Positions 12,716-24,284 of a DNA stretch of 60,000 nt are shown in pieces; positions within the stretch are counted from its first letter, which is position 1, and every line of letters starts with the position of its first letter. The DNA is from Polytrichum commune. Taxonomy: Eukaryota > Streptophyta > Polytrichopsida > Polytrichales > Polytrichaceae. The notes below the pieces were generated by a model. It was not told where the DNA came from, did not search any database, and saw only the letters and a list, made by a program, of their open reading frames with translations. The stretch lies in the NCBI GenBank assembly GCA_950295325.1, contig OX485803.1, forward strand, positions 51,849,554 through 51,909,553, written 5' to 3'. The position numbers were made by a program, and so were the translations under genes.

Positions 12716-14216
12716 TTGGAATTTTTATGGGCTATATTGGAGCATTTGAAGCAAACCCTACAGTTTGATGCATTGAAAAAAAACACTTATCTCATGATTG
12801 ATGAATCAACTAACCGAACTATGGAACAACATTCAATACTTTATTGTTGTTATTTGAGTATGACAATGAAGGGAGCTACAACTATATTATTTGTGGAATT
12901 GTTATCAAATAAGGATTCTATAGGGGAAAATATGTACCTTATAACAAAGAACTTGTTGAAATATTACAGTGGAATACTAATCAATATGTAGCTTTAGCAA
13001 TATGATAGGTTGTTATCATGGATTGATGACTTGATTGAGACCTTATGTGCCTGCTTTGGTCAATACCCATTGCATTGCACAATGAGAAGCTTTGTATGCA
13101 AGTGATGAATTCAAAGCATTACCAAAGTTGTTGATTTTAGATCAATTGCTAATGAAGTTCATGAGTGGTTAGGGAGAAGTAGCAAATTTGATGACCGAAT
13201 TTGATTTACAACCATTGGCTATCTTGCAAATCCATTTAATTTGTTTTCTTTCACACGGTCAAGTGTTGGAGTGGATTTTGTATTCTATGGCAGCAATATC
13301 AAATGTTTTCAAAGTGGAGGATGCCTATTGGTACCATCGAGCAACAATCTTCTAGTTTCAATTCATGCTTCATCTCATGGTGATGTGTTGGCCAAACTAA
13401 ATAAATCAAATCAAAATTTTCAATACGACTTGGTTGATATTTCAACAATTGGATCCACATTGGATTCATCAATTTCTATTTTGAAGAGACATTTTTTATG
13501 TGGTCACGGACCTTAATTTGGACATTTGACCAAGAATTTGGCTTCATTTTTGTCTCAAGCTTGCGAGGATGGTGTGTTAAGATGAAGGGCAAATAATGAT
13601 GTTGAAGGGTCATAACATCATATCATCACAAACGGATTTCTTATTGGGAGGACACACTAGAGAATGTAAGATGATTGGAGCTATGTGTATGCAAGCAGTT
13701 GTGGATAGCTTGAACAACGAGTTTCATGATTTACATGCTTTCAACTCAAAAAAAATTAGTCCAAAGTATTATCCAAGTGATGAAGAAGTTTGTATTGCTA
13801 TTTCATAGTAATGGTTGGAACGATTGATCATAAAATTTGGATTGACATCAGTTGTAAGCGATGTAAGTAGAGAAAAATTGCTTGAGTTTGTAGAAACTTT
13901 GAGGCATGAATGTGAAAACAAATCAATGTATGAGGCATGGCAATTTTGTGGGGGGCATCAACAAGTGCTATACGAGTTGGCTATATCTTTTGAAACTTTG
14001 GTAAAAAAATGCTTGTCATTCTCAAGTGTTGCAATTTGTGACAAGAGATTTTCAAAACAAAACGCTATCAAATGCCATTTGCAAGTTTCATTGAAGTAAA
14101 CACTTTGGATGCTTTTGATGTGAGTATCATTATGTTGGATAGAGGTGGACAATATGGATTGGAGGGCAATATTTGAGTTGTGGTGCAACATGAGGAATTG
14201 GAGAGTTCTTAGTTTG
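12716..14216 (+). pseudogene. hAT-superfamily transposase relic (ZMYM1/ZNF862-like type)
   Basis: This is the remains of a DNA-transposon transposase, read across at least five frames or stops. In order: LMIDESTN.TMEQHSILYCCY, with the catalytic-core Asp context, at about 12800-12850; a remnant resembling the HCIAHR..AL region near 13060-13100; IRWLSRGQVLERIL near 13230-13280; ADVLAKLNKSNQ..YDLVDISTIGS at about 13380-13450; a Ser/Asn-Glu linker (VVDSLNNEFHDLHAF) at about 13700; WLERLIIKFG at 13812; FVETLRHECENKSMYEAW at about 13885; and the C-terminal hAT dimerisation motif SVAICDKRFSKQNAIK at about 14025-14075, followed by MDWRAIFELW near 14155. Internal stops and frame changes show it is dead. 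Terminal repeats were not found. Confidence 0.85.
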
Positions 14217-15464
14217 GTCCAAATATTGAAGGAAGTTCAAATTCCTCTACATTTATTTTTGAAAAAATATGATTTGATTATCAAATTTGCGTGAAAAATG
14301 AAGATATTTTGAACATGGCATTTGAAAGGAATATTATATTCGGTAATTTTGATATACTTACATATTTAAGAAAATAATACAAATCCAAAAAATATTGGAG
14401 ATTGACGTGTGAAACTCAAACATGCACTAATTTAAGATTGGCGATACAAGCACAAATGAAGTGCACAACAAAAATAAGAACCCAAATTAAGATGGTTTTG
14501 GTAGGAGACAATATTTGGTCGCTATTTTTTTCTTTGTGTTACGCGCTTTTTTTTTTTGCTCTCATAGCCTCCACATTCCAAAAAATCTTTGTTCCTCGGC
14601 TATAGCCAATGTTGGGATGAGGCCAACGTGAACCCAAATTATAGGAGGATGAATTTGCATGGGTTGTCATTTAGGAAGAATTTTGCTTCGCATTCCTACA
14701 TTGTGCATGGAAATGTTATGATTCGATGGATTATGTGCTTTTGGAACAGGTTGGTTGAACGTCCATCTGTAGCTACTGATGAGGCGCTATGTCGCCACCA
14801 AACCAAGAAGTGGAAACCTAGCCACAATTGCACACACATGTGACCCCTTCGAGTAGCGACAAGGACGGAGAGGGGCGGAAGATTTGTATGGGCGGGGGAC
14901 TGTCCACAACGCCGAAGTCCAAGGGCTCTTTGGAGTAATCAATTGTGGACGCCATGTCATAGGTTGTGTCATATAATAGACCTTGCAAATTGGAGTCATT
15001 GACAGCTTGGACCAAACCCTCGAAGAACTTGTAGACAAAACAAAAAACCAAAACACGGGGAGGAGGGGAAGAGGGAAGGCTATGTGAAAACCAAAATACA
15101 TCCAAAACATAGTTATACATGTCATTGTGTGCAACCGCTTGTTCTTATGTTCCTCTTCTACAAGGGGGTTGGCCTCCTGGTCCGCTATAGGAGGGGGTTG
15201 GTTTCTATTGATTGCTTGAAACTAGTATGAATATGGTGGGATGTGACCACCAACTAAGATGGTGATGTTGCCCACATGTAGGGTGTTGTCAAGGACATGG
15301 AGGGTGTCGTGTGCACATAGGGAGGTTGGGGCCACATGAGTTTCGGGCGGCCAGCCCAAACATGGATGAATCATCATCTTGGTGGTGAGGTGATGATGTG
15401 TGGGGACATCAAGTGGATGGGGGCAGAAGTGCTTGGGCCCTCGGGTGGCCCCCGCATCCGCGGG
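14217..15464. other. No gene recognised
   Basis: Overlapping open frames exist on both strands (for example 14787-15134 on minus), but none shows a domain. The interval may be the decayed downstream part of the minus-strand reading frame at 15465-15869. Confidence 0.3.
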
Positions 15465-15869
15465 TCAATATGCCTTATTGGGGGACAAAAATATTGATGG
15501 GAATGCATATGGTGAGGAAAATGTTGTGGGAGGCTGCTCAAACACGAAATGTTGTTGCGGGAATTGTTGCGTGGGGAAATCTAGTAGCAAGTGTAGAATC
15601 GAGGTCGAGGTCGAGGGAGCAACCATTAGTCCTTGAGCAAACATGCTTTGATTGACGGATATGATGAGGGTTGCTTGGTCAATTGATGGTTCAACCCTTT
15701 CTTGTTCCTTGCTCCGAAGAGACACCTCTAGTTGTGTAACTTCTTCCTTCACCAAAGGTTCATCAGGGGCAACCTTCTCACAACGAAGGCATTGATTTTC
15801 CTTCTTGAGCCTATGCTTGTTTGCCTCCTCCACGGTCAAAACCTTTGGCTTGACCTTCACCATACTCAC
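15465..15869 (-). pseudogene. Unidentified charged reading frame beside the hAT insertion
   Basis: A 134-codon minus-strand frame. Its N-terminal half is rich in Lys/Glu and holds a single Cys-x-x-Cys pair (QCLRCE); the C-terminal half is rich in Pro, Phe and Gln. The composition looks more protein-like than most frames here. It lies just downstream, on the minus strand, of a short frame (17061-17174) from which the hAT element separates it. The two pieces are in different frames, so the ancestral gene was broken independently of the insertion or the pieces are unrelated. Function unknown. Confidence 0.3.
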
Positions 15870-15873
15870 AAAG

Positions 15874-15881
15874 GTTGAAGG
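15874..15881. repeat. 8-bp target-site duplication, left copy
   Basis: GTTGAAGG, identical to 17061-17068 on the other side of the hAT-type element. Confidence 0.9.
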
Positions 15882-17060
15882 CAGGGGTGTTTTTTCACAA
15901 GGTCCCTAACATGTCTAGGGACATGTTCATAAAAAAAAAACATTTCCAGTGGACGGGTTCTTAGAAAATGAACCGGTTTTGGGACATGTCAAATTCATTT
16001 TGGACGGGTTCTAAAAATAACATTTTTGTAATTAAAAAAATGGTACAAATATCAATTACGTTATGTCATATATGACATGTGAATATAAGCATAATGCAAT
16101 CAAACTATCAATCTTGAAGTGCTTGATTCACCTGCATACATTAATTCATCAACCACAAAATTTAGAACCTTTTTAACATAATGTCAAAGATTACAATTGA
16201 AGGTAAACTTAGTAATTGAAACTCATACATTGACCCAACAACTTACAAGCTCAACCCTGCAATTTGCTAGGGTTTAACTCGAATTGACAGAAATTTCCTG
16301 CACAACCCTCGAATCTGCACTCAACCCACAACAAAAGAGAGGAATAAGACTCTCAAGATTTAGGATGCTAATGAATCGAACATATGCAACTGAAAGCTAA
16401 AGCAACTGAGAGACCGGTGAGAGATAACTTGATTGCAGTCGTCAAATGAACCGGTTGAGTTTGAGAAAACACCTGTTGAAGTTCAAGATTGCAGGAGAAG
16501 ATTGTTCCAGCGGCACTCTTCAACTTCTTGAATTCGAGTTAGTTTCAAATGAACCGGTTGAGTTTGAGAAAACACCTGTTGAAGTTCAAGATTGCAAGAG
16601 GAGATTGTTCCAGCGGCACTCTCCAACTTCTTGAATTCGAGTTAGTTTCAAATGAACCGGTTGAGTTTGAGTGACTGAGTCTAGTTCATTTTCTCTGAAC
16701 TAGTCTGTGGACAAACAGACAAAATGGGGCAGTGGCATGCTGGCAAATTGGTAATTATAATAGAAAAAGCACAAATGAACGAAGATAGTAAGATAATATT
16801 GTTTCCAAGTGGCAAGTGCACCAATCACATGCCAACATCTTTCGGGTTATCTTTATCGATTTGTTTTTTCCTTTAACCTTTTCATGGACGGGTTGGTTTA
16901 GAAATTACCGGTTTTGGGACGGGTTGTTTTTTCTTCAACCTTTCCATGGACGGGTTGGTTTTGAAATTACCGGTTTTGGGATGGGTTGCAATTTTTTTTG
17001 CCTTTCAATTCGAGGTTTTGGGACGTGGACGGGTAAAAACTTTGTGAAAAAACAGCCCTG
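15882..17060. mobile_element. Non-autonomous hAT element, 1179 bp, with perfect 8-bp TSD
   Basis: The left end reads CAGGGGTGTTTTTTCACAA; the right end, reverse-complemented, reads CAGGGCTGTTTTTTCACAA, a 19-bp terminal inverted repeat with one mismatch. CAGGG ends with an exact 8-bp duplication (GTTGAAGG) are diagnostic of hAT elements. Subterminal motifs recur near both ends: GGACGGGTT about five times and ACCGGTTTTGGGA three times, plausible transposase-binding sites. The interior carries a 103-bp tandem duplication (16442-16670) and no transposase reading frame, so it needs an enzyme in trans. The intact target duplication suggests a fairly recent insertion. Confidence 0.93.
16442..16670. 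repeat. 103-bp tandem repeat inside the hAT element, about 2.2 copies
   Basis: Copies start at TCAAATGAACCGGTTGAG at 16442, 16545 and 16648. The first two copies differ at only a few positions. The period is not a multiple of three. Confidence 0.95.
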
Positions 17061-17068
17061 GTTGAAGG
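17061..17068. repeat. 8-bp target-site duplication, right copy
   Basis: GTTGAAGG, identical to 15874-15881. Confidence 0.9.
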
Positions 17069-17174
17069 GGAAGGGATCAGACCTAAGCCTCTTTGCTAGC
17101 TCCCGGTCATCCACGTCCTCACCGGAGATGGTGATTGTCTCTTCAGGGGCATAGTCACTATAGAGTTTCTTCAT
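17061..17174 (-). pseudogene. Short open frame cut by the hAT insertion
   Basis: About 38 codons run from an ATG at 17174 into the insertion site, with acidic text containing APEETITISGEDVDDRELA. In a map without the element it would sit directly upstream of the frame at 15465-15869, but out of phase with it. No family recognised. Confidence 0.3.
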
Positions 17175-18375
17175 GGTTTCATGATAGTTCCAAACATATA
17201 GATTTGTATGTATAAATTGTATACCTACGACAACTTTTGTTGTGTGAACATCAGTTTGTTTTCATCATTATTTTAATGTTATCATATATGAAATTCATAT
17301 CTACTTGTGTCAACTATAATGTGCACTCTAGCAAGGCCATTCATATTTGATTTATAACTCAAATTACTGTGGAAAAAAAAAGGTTTGATGATTTGCAAGC
17401 AAATCCACCATAACCAATCAAATCAACCTCAAAGGCTATGACGCTGGTGTAAGTTTGCAAATTAGAAGGAATTCCTCACGATGTTTCCAAATACGGGAAC
17501 AGTTACACTAAATATGCAATTAGTGGTCACTTTAGTCGGTTTGTTGGAAGTGCTTGTTATAGGCATCCCCACATTTAGTTAGATGACCAATCCTCATTTT
17601 CTAAAATCACTCCATATAATACCGATTCTAGCCAAGCCATGTCGCCACGTCATCAACTATCTAATAATGCAATTACAAGCTTGACATAAGCTGCACGATA
17701 CATTGTATCTAGTGTCATATGGTATGTTATGTCATTGTGGTGTCCTTTTCTAAAAACACTTGTTATGAACAAGTTTACAAGGATTGTCAACCCAACTTAC
17801 TTTTAGTTCATTCACTGTCCTAGTCTGGTATATTTTGCATATTTGGTATATTCATTTATGTAATAAACTATTGTCATGAATAACCAAAATTTGGATAAAA
17901 AATCACGTAGTAAATGATAACAATTGCAACATTGTAAATCTATAGTGTCTGAAATCTTCTTGTTAAGGAATGACAGATAATGTTAGGTTTGCATTTAGTG
18001 CTGGTGACACACACTACATGGCAGTTTACAATTCGCATTGAGCAAGATGGATATATAGAATTGGTGATGCTACGTATAATGTTTAGTGTAGTGACGTTAC
18101 TTCTCAAACGAAGCAGGTAGGAAGAACTCCGGGCATGGTGAAATCAAGTGTGCCATAACTCTTCCTGCAGGGGGGTTAAATGTGGAGAGGTACTTCCATG
18201 GCCCATCATCAAGGGCTACAAACATGGCTAACAAGATACCATAAATGACAATACCAATGTTTCCCTATTTATTTTTGACATGTTCAATTCAAGCGTGCAC
18301 TTTTACTAACTATATAACGTACCTCTATGGCCAAACGGAGTTATTGCATACAGGCATGCATCTCATCCATCCAAT
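17175..18375. other. Non-coding stretch
   Basis: No gene recognised. TTTAGTG words recur (about 17985-18095) without forming a clear element. Confidence 0.4.
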
Positions 18376-18402
18376 CCCCCCCCCCCCCCACACACACACA
18401 CA
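18376..18402. repeat. C14 tract followed by (AC)n
   Basis: The same compound arrangement as at 3764-3794, but with different flanking sequence. Confidence 0.95.
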
Positions 18403-18460
18403 ATTTTATCCACGTAGGTATTCTTAACCTAGTCTTACCATCAAACTCATTGAATGGGTC

Positions 18461-18745
18461 TAAATGGGGTAACATTAAGGTCCACAACTAAAGAAACTAT
18501 GAAATCGAGCAATCCTATTGATCAAAAGAAGGTTACACTGGGGTCCAAGTCCAAAGTATGAAAAATGAAGTGGTGTTAATGTTATCTTGTTGGTGTTCAC
18601 TCTGAAAAAACAACACCCGATGTTTGGGAAACCCGAGTTTGAGCTTGGATTCTATCTTGAGTCCAAATGTAAGGTTCATCAAGGGGTGTTTGGAACCTTA
18701 AGTTTTCCTAGACCCTGATGTGAACCACAACGACACACTACATTA
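18461..18745. repeat. Family-C dispersed repeat, copy 1
   Basis: Shares ordered blocks with 31862-32175 and 33185-33350: ACTAAAGAAACT near its start, then AAGTCCA, then a closing block with GGGGTGTTTGGAACC and CTAGACCCTGATG. The copies are diverged and no terminal structure is visible. Confidence 0.6.
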
Positions 18746-18946
18746 GGACTACGTGGGAGAGTGAAAAGGAGATTGCACATAACATGTCCCATTAAGGGCA
18801 CATTAGTCCACATTGGAGTGATTCGGGGTCATTAATGTTGATTCCGAGGTGTTATCATCCAAAGAAATGTATATTTGAACTATGAGAGGTTCCCAACATA
18901 CGCATCATCAACTTATTGACGCCCATGAATCCACATTTGATGCTAA

Positions 18947-19105
18947 GGGGTTGTTTACACCATGTCCCATGTCAGAGGGCAATTTTACATGATCACACTT
19001 CCATGGTCCGATTTCTAAAAATTCATTTTTGAAGCCTTTGGGCCCCTAACTAGGTGTAAACTGAACACGGACCAAGAGAAGCGACCACGCACCAAAAATG
19101 GTTAT
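18947..19105 (+). mobile_element. Family-B MITE fragment (Harbinger-like end)
   Basis: Matches the reverse complement of 2050-2233. It begins GGGGTTGTTTACACCATG and is preceded by TAA (18944-18946). The other terminus was not found. Confidence 0.55.
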
Positions 19106-20001
19106 GCTGATTTTTTTTTAATATATGTCAAAAAGGGTAGTTTTAGGAATTTTCTTCATGTTTGACCTTCTCCCCTTTTTCCTCATAACTATGGAAACAT
19201 TTGGCCCAAAAAAATTAAATTTATAAATAAGTAGCCCAAGTATTTTATTTTTCTTAAATGCCCACCTTTTAGTTTCCCCATCTCTTCTCCGTTCCACTAT
19301 GAGGTGGACCACACCATTTCTTACATCTTCCTAATTTAGCATATGCATATATATATATACATATAATGAAATACAAATGGTGTGGGCCACAACTTTATAA
19401 TGTATCACAACTAGTGTCATGTTCAAAACTTAGGTAAGTTGAGCTAAACTTCAGTCGGTCAACCTTAACTCCTCTCTTAAATTGGTCAACCTTTAGTTAG
19501 TGGTAATTGGGATGTGTGGCCATGTAATTAGTTAGCTAGCATATAAGTTAGTTGATTTCACTAACTCATATTGTTAGTTATTCTCCTAACTAAGTGGTGT
19601 TGCCATGATTTTAGTTAGCTAGAATTTGGTTGGCTTCATTAACTCGTAAGTTAGCTATTTCTCTTAAATAAGTGGTACAACTCGACTTTTAGTAGTGGAC
19701 ATGGGTTGTTAGTGGGTTGGTAAATTGCTCAATATCGCACATGCATCTAACAAATATATCCCCATATTGTCATGAATTCATATTCAATACGGGAAGGACT
19801 ACATCAAATTTGCTTATTTGGAGCATGGGCTTATCAAATGCAACTTGATTTGGAAAAAAATATCGATGCATTGCTTGAGTAGTATGTCATATTGGCCGGC
19901 AAATATTGCAAAATTAATAATACACAAGGATTCCACACCAACGTTTGTCACTTTGTATTATGTCATGTGATGGCAACGCTAGGCCCAATATCTCATATCA
20001 A
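19106..20001. other. Non-coding stretch
   Basis: No gene recognised. TTAGTTAG/AGCTAAC-type words repeat at about 19490-19670. Confidence 0.4.
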
Positions 20002-20014
20002 GGGGGGGGGGGGG
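20002..20014. repeat. G13 tract
   Basis: A homopolymer run that immediately precedes a cluster of TTGAC/GTCAA words. Confidence 0.95.
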
Positions 20015-20240
20015 ACAATTGACCTTGGGGTAAAGTGTTGATTGCTAGTGAGCAGTCGACGGGTTAAGTGGATTGTTGGCAAACAATCAACAAGCTAAAT
20101 CGATTGGTCACTAGTAATTGGTTTCTAAACTAGTTGATTTCAAAGATAATTGCTTAATGAACAATCATCTCCCCAAATCAACTACAACCAGTACAGTTGA
20201 CACATCAAGCGATTGCTTGTGAGCAATTGATATGTGGAAT
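20015..20240. repeat. Cluster of degenerate CAATC/GTTGAC words
   Basis: The interval is dominated by variants of short words such as CAATCAAC, GATTGCT, CAGTTGAC and GAGCAATTGA on both strands, spaced irregularly. Similar clusters lie at 25290-25680 and 39510-39905. No strict period is visible. TTGAC is the WRKY W-box core, but no gene lies nearby. Confidence 0.4.
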
Positions 20241-21512
20241 TATAATCCACCCAAAGACATGTGGTGTCCATGGTTTGGGTTGAGAGGTATTGCATCCAAT
20301 CGACGCCTTTCACGTGGGTATATATGAACCCTACTTCATTCCACCCTCACTCCGGTGGGTCCTTGGTTGTCGAACAACCGTTGCTACTCAGAGACCAAAC
20401 TGAGTTTGAGGGCCCACATTGTGGGTTTGTGTTTGGGAATTGTATTTTATTGCACTACACTGAGTTGCATATGTCATACGTATATACATTTTCTATTGCA
20501 CACATAACATCATAATCCGTTTATTTTTAATTATTTATTAAAATCATGATATACTATTTTAAAATAATACTAGTACTTGTAAAATTTAAACAATTATTTT
20601 GGAAGTGTTTTATATCATAGGGTATTTTTAACAACACATATGTAGGTTTTGAAAAAATAAACTCATGGGTGTTAGCGCTTATTGGAAGCGATGTCATACT
20701 AGATTTAATTAATTTTAGGAAAAACATCTTTTAATTTATCAGCAATGATGGTGAATAAAAAGAATACACCACCAGAATACTACATCGTGGATGTGAGCTA
20801 AAATAGGCGTCACTTGGGTTTCCAAGCCAAATGTGAGTTTGTGCTTACCTTTACATCATGAATAAACTAAAATGAAGGTTCGAAGTCTTGGTGAGCAAAA
20901 TAGAGCTAGATGGTTTTAATGAATACCTAAGTAGTCCAATCCAAGTTGAGTTGTCGTGGAGTGCACAACTTAGAGCCTTTTAATAAAATTTATTTACTCT
21001 AATGCATCCTATGAGCCCAAAATGAGTGCTCATATTTGTTTTATGTTTAGAATTTGATTAGAATTGCAATTGGAGTGTTATTAAAACAATCAAAAGTATA
21101 AAAAGAGTGAGGCTTGGTGTGGATTTATGTTTAGGCCTTAAGCCATTTTGTGTGGTTAATTAGGGGTTTAGTGGAATTAGGGAGTGTTTTGATTAGAGGA
21201 GTAGTGTTTGATGAGGCAAGAGGAAGGTCCTTGGATTTAAATGTTTGAATTAGAACATGCTCTTGTTGATTTAAAGGGTGAAGGTTAGTGAATAGGATAA
21301 GATCCTACTAAGTAGGAGAAGGTTGAGGGGTTTGTGGTCTTGGGTGCCCTCCCTTCCTCCTCCTCTCCTCTCTTCATTTTTTCTCTCTTCATTCCTCTCT
21401 CTCTCCCTCTTCTACTCTCTAGGATTTTGAGTTTTTAGAGTTAGGAAAGAAATGTGTGAATTAGCAATAGGGCATTAAGGGACTTAGTGTAATTAGGTAG
21501 GGGCTTAGTGTG
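20241..21512. other. Non-coding stretch leading to the minisatellite
   Basis: No gene recognised. A CT-rich pyrimidine tract lies at 21350-21420. Confidence 0.4.
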
Positions 21513-21925
21513 GATTAGTAGCAGATTGCCGGGCAGGGGAAGCATTAGCCAAATCAACTGGATTATTAGCAGACTGCTGGGCAGGTGAAGCTTGGCCATA
21601 TCAGCTGGATTAGTAGCAGACTGCCGGGCAGGTGAAGTTTAGCCATATCAGCTGGAATCAGGAGCAGCTGCGGGCAGGTGAAGTTTGGCCATATCAGCTG
21701 GATTAGTAGCAGACTGCCGGGCAGGTGAAGTTTAGCCATATCAGCTGGAATCAGGAGCAGCTGCGGGCAGGTGAAGTTTGGCCATATCAGCTGGATTAGT
21801 AGCAGACTGCCGGGCAAGTGAAGTTTAGCCATATCAGCTGGATTAGTAGCAGACTGTCGGGCAGGTGAAGCTTAGTCATATCAGCTGGTTTAGGAGCAGC
21901 TGCGGGCAGGTGAAGCGTTTAATAC
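21513..21925. repeat. 46/47-bp minisatellite, about 8.8 copies, with 93-bp higher order
   Basis: Units start at 21513 (48 bp), 21561, 21608, 21655, 21701, 21748, 21794, 21841 and 21888 (partial). All contain GGGCAGGTGAAG (or a close variant) and end in ATCAGCTG. Two unit types alternate in the middle: a 47-bp type with GATTAGTAGCAGACTGCCG and a 46-bp type with GAATCAGGAGCAGCTGCG. Together they form a 93-bp higher-order unit. Ninety-three is divisible by three, so the minus strand stays open for 88 codons (21566-21832), giving a 31-residue peptide repeat of Leu, Pro and Ile. I see no other sign that it is translated. Confidence 0.95.
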
Positions 21926-24284
21926 TAGGCTTGAAGGACTGAGTTAGAGGAGTTATATTGAGTTAAAATCATTAGTTTGTGAGTAAGCTAGGAAGACAAA
22001 AAATATTGGATGATATTAGGATAGCAATAGGGGGTGTTATGATTGGGATAATAGAGAAGCGCGTTTGTCAACGCTTGTAATATTATCGTGGAATGGATTG
22101 GTGTGCAATGATTGATGGTAAATGTAATGGATTCTCACAATTTTGGTCGAATGAATTTGTGGAACTACGAATGTGATATCCATTCCCTCACCCGGACTAG
22201 GACGCTTAAGGGTGGGCGGTTTGGCCTCACACATCCAGAGATAACTAACCTCTAATATAAAAAATTTACAGAGCTTAAATTATCTTTAAAATTTTGAAAC
22301 TGAAAGGTTTTGTGAGCTGGGTCACCAAAACATTAATAATTTTAGACCAAAATTCTATGATGAGGTAAAACTTGTGGAATTAAAAATAAAATTTTAAATC
22401 TACCTAAAAATATAAAATTTGAAAGAAATAAAGATTTTGGCTAGGTATGGTGAAGCTATAACGTTGGCTTTATTAAAACAAAAGTTGTCTTCCAAGAATA
22501 ATTATCACTTTTAGAAGAAAAAAATTATAGATTTTATAACACTAATTCTCCTGGAGAAATTCTTCAAGATTTATCTACACATATCAGACATATCAAAACA
22601 AGACCTAGGAGAAAGTCGTGACAAGCTTTTGAAGTTTGTTGTCTTCATCTACTGAAGATCATTCACAAATGAAATGTTTTGAAAAAAAACTATTTATTAT
22701 TTATCAACTAGAGAAGATGGATTAGAGTGCTAGTTCAATACAAATAATAATATTAAATAAATAAATAAACTATTTTAAGAACAGATAATAATAACTTTAC
22801 ACCCTCTTAAGAAAACTAATACTTAAACTACTAAGGAAAACTATGGATCTTCAAACCAATAATGGGGTTGATCAAAATCGAAGAAGATCTAAGGAAATCG
22901 AGACCAAAGTTAAAGAACATAAAAGATAGAAATGAAAAAGTTTGGACCACTAAAAGTTCGAGATCAAAATTACAAGAAATACATATGAGAGACGCTCGAA
23001 TGGAGTTCAAACCCCTTTTTATAAATGATTGCCTCAAGCCGTGAGGGGTGATATTTTCTTTAATGTTTGCCTCCAAAGGTATCGGTTGCCCCTCTCAACA
23101 CTTTAGCCATCATTTTACTTTCATCAAATAATTTCATCCATCACTGCTTTAGTAGTATTCAAAGACACTTGCCAAAATTGAATCCTACATTGCCGAGACA
23201 ATGTGCAAAGTTTAAAGGGCATTTCATTATTGAGTTCCGTTTGGCTCCATTCATTTGATTGATTTGGCGTAATTATCTCGGATCCTCGGAATAATAAAAA
23301 ATTACATCTTTATTTACCATTTTTTCTTCGACTTCAACTTAGTCAATTTTAATAAATTCATCAACAACTCTTTGATGCCCATTGCGTTAGGATTTTACCT
23401 ACTAAGCTTATATTCATTCAAAAGTTTTGTAACCAACCAAATCATTTACTTCCTAACCATATTTACCACTAGGACAAGGTTAATCAATTAAATGATCAAT
23501 TAAGCTCTTTACATTGTAAAATCGGGTTGGGTGGGGGAAACTTTGGTATGGACTCCAAGGACAACTTTAGGAATTACAAAAAAACAAAAAAAACAAAAAA
23601 AAAAAACACCGAGGGCTAGATTACAACCCATTTATTTGAAGGTAGCATATGATTCTAATGTTCTCTATAATCCTGGAGTGGACACATTTAATGATGATGT
23701 TCGTTTCAAGGGCGAACGTTGATCGAATATTCAAACAAACATAAATTAGGTTATGAAAAGAAGTGAATCATAAGATTTTTGGAAACCGGTGCAAGAGATT
23801 TGGGAGTATATATGGAAATGACCAAAAGAGTTTGATAGTGGTCATATGCTCATGTGCAAGAAAGATAACATGTGAGTAGTGCTCGGTGAGACTAGTAACA
23901 AACTCGGTAATGCACGTTATTGTATCCTATAATTGTGGCTACTTTATAATGTAGCCATTCAATATAATATGTTTTTGAATATGCATCTTAATAGATTAAT
24001 GGGTACATAGGCACATATGATGAAGGGTTGGAAAAAAAGAAAAAGAAAACTATGAGATAAATGCCCAATATAGATTTTACCAACAAGTGAGATAATGAAA
24101 ATATTAAGAAATACATCCCGTGCGTTTGTCATTGAAAACACAATCATATTTTGCAATATATTAGTTGAATATAACCGTGCTCAATCTTCACCACATTATG
24201 TATCATCATTAGATGGATCATCACCCAATCATATATTGTATACCCAGACATCCCGAATTGGATGAGTAATAAGGAAGGTTGTTG
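21926..24284. other. Non-coding stretch
   Basis: Very AT-rich from about 22240 to 22860. Short frames on both strands (22831-23076 and others) show no domain. An A-rich tract lies at 23575-23607. The lower end may include the eroded C-terminal part of the hAT relic that follows. Confidence 0.4.

Noticed and set aside
21566-21832. Repeat-protein gene (88 codons)
   Set aside because: The frame is wholly explained by the minisatellite; no flanking coding sequence or promoter is visible.
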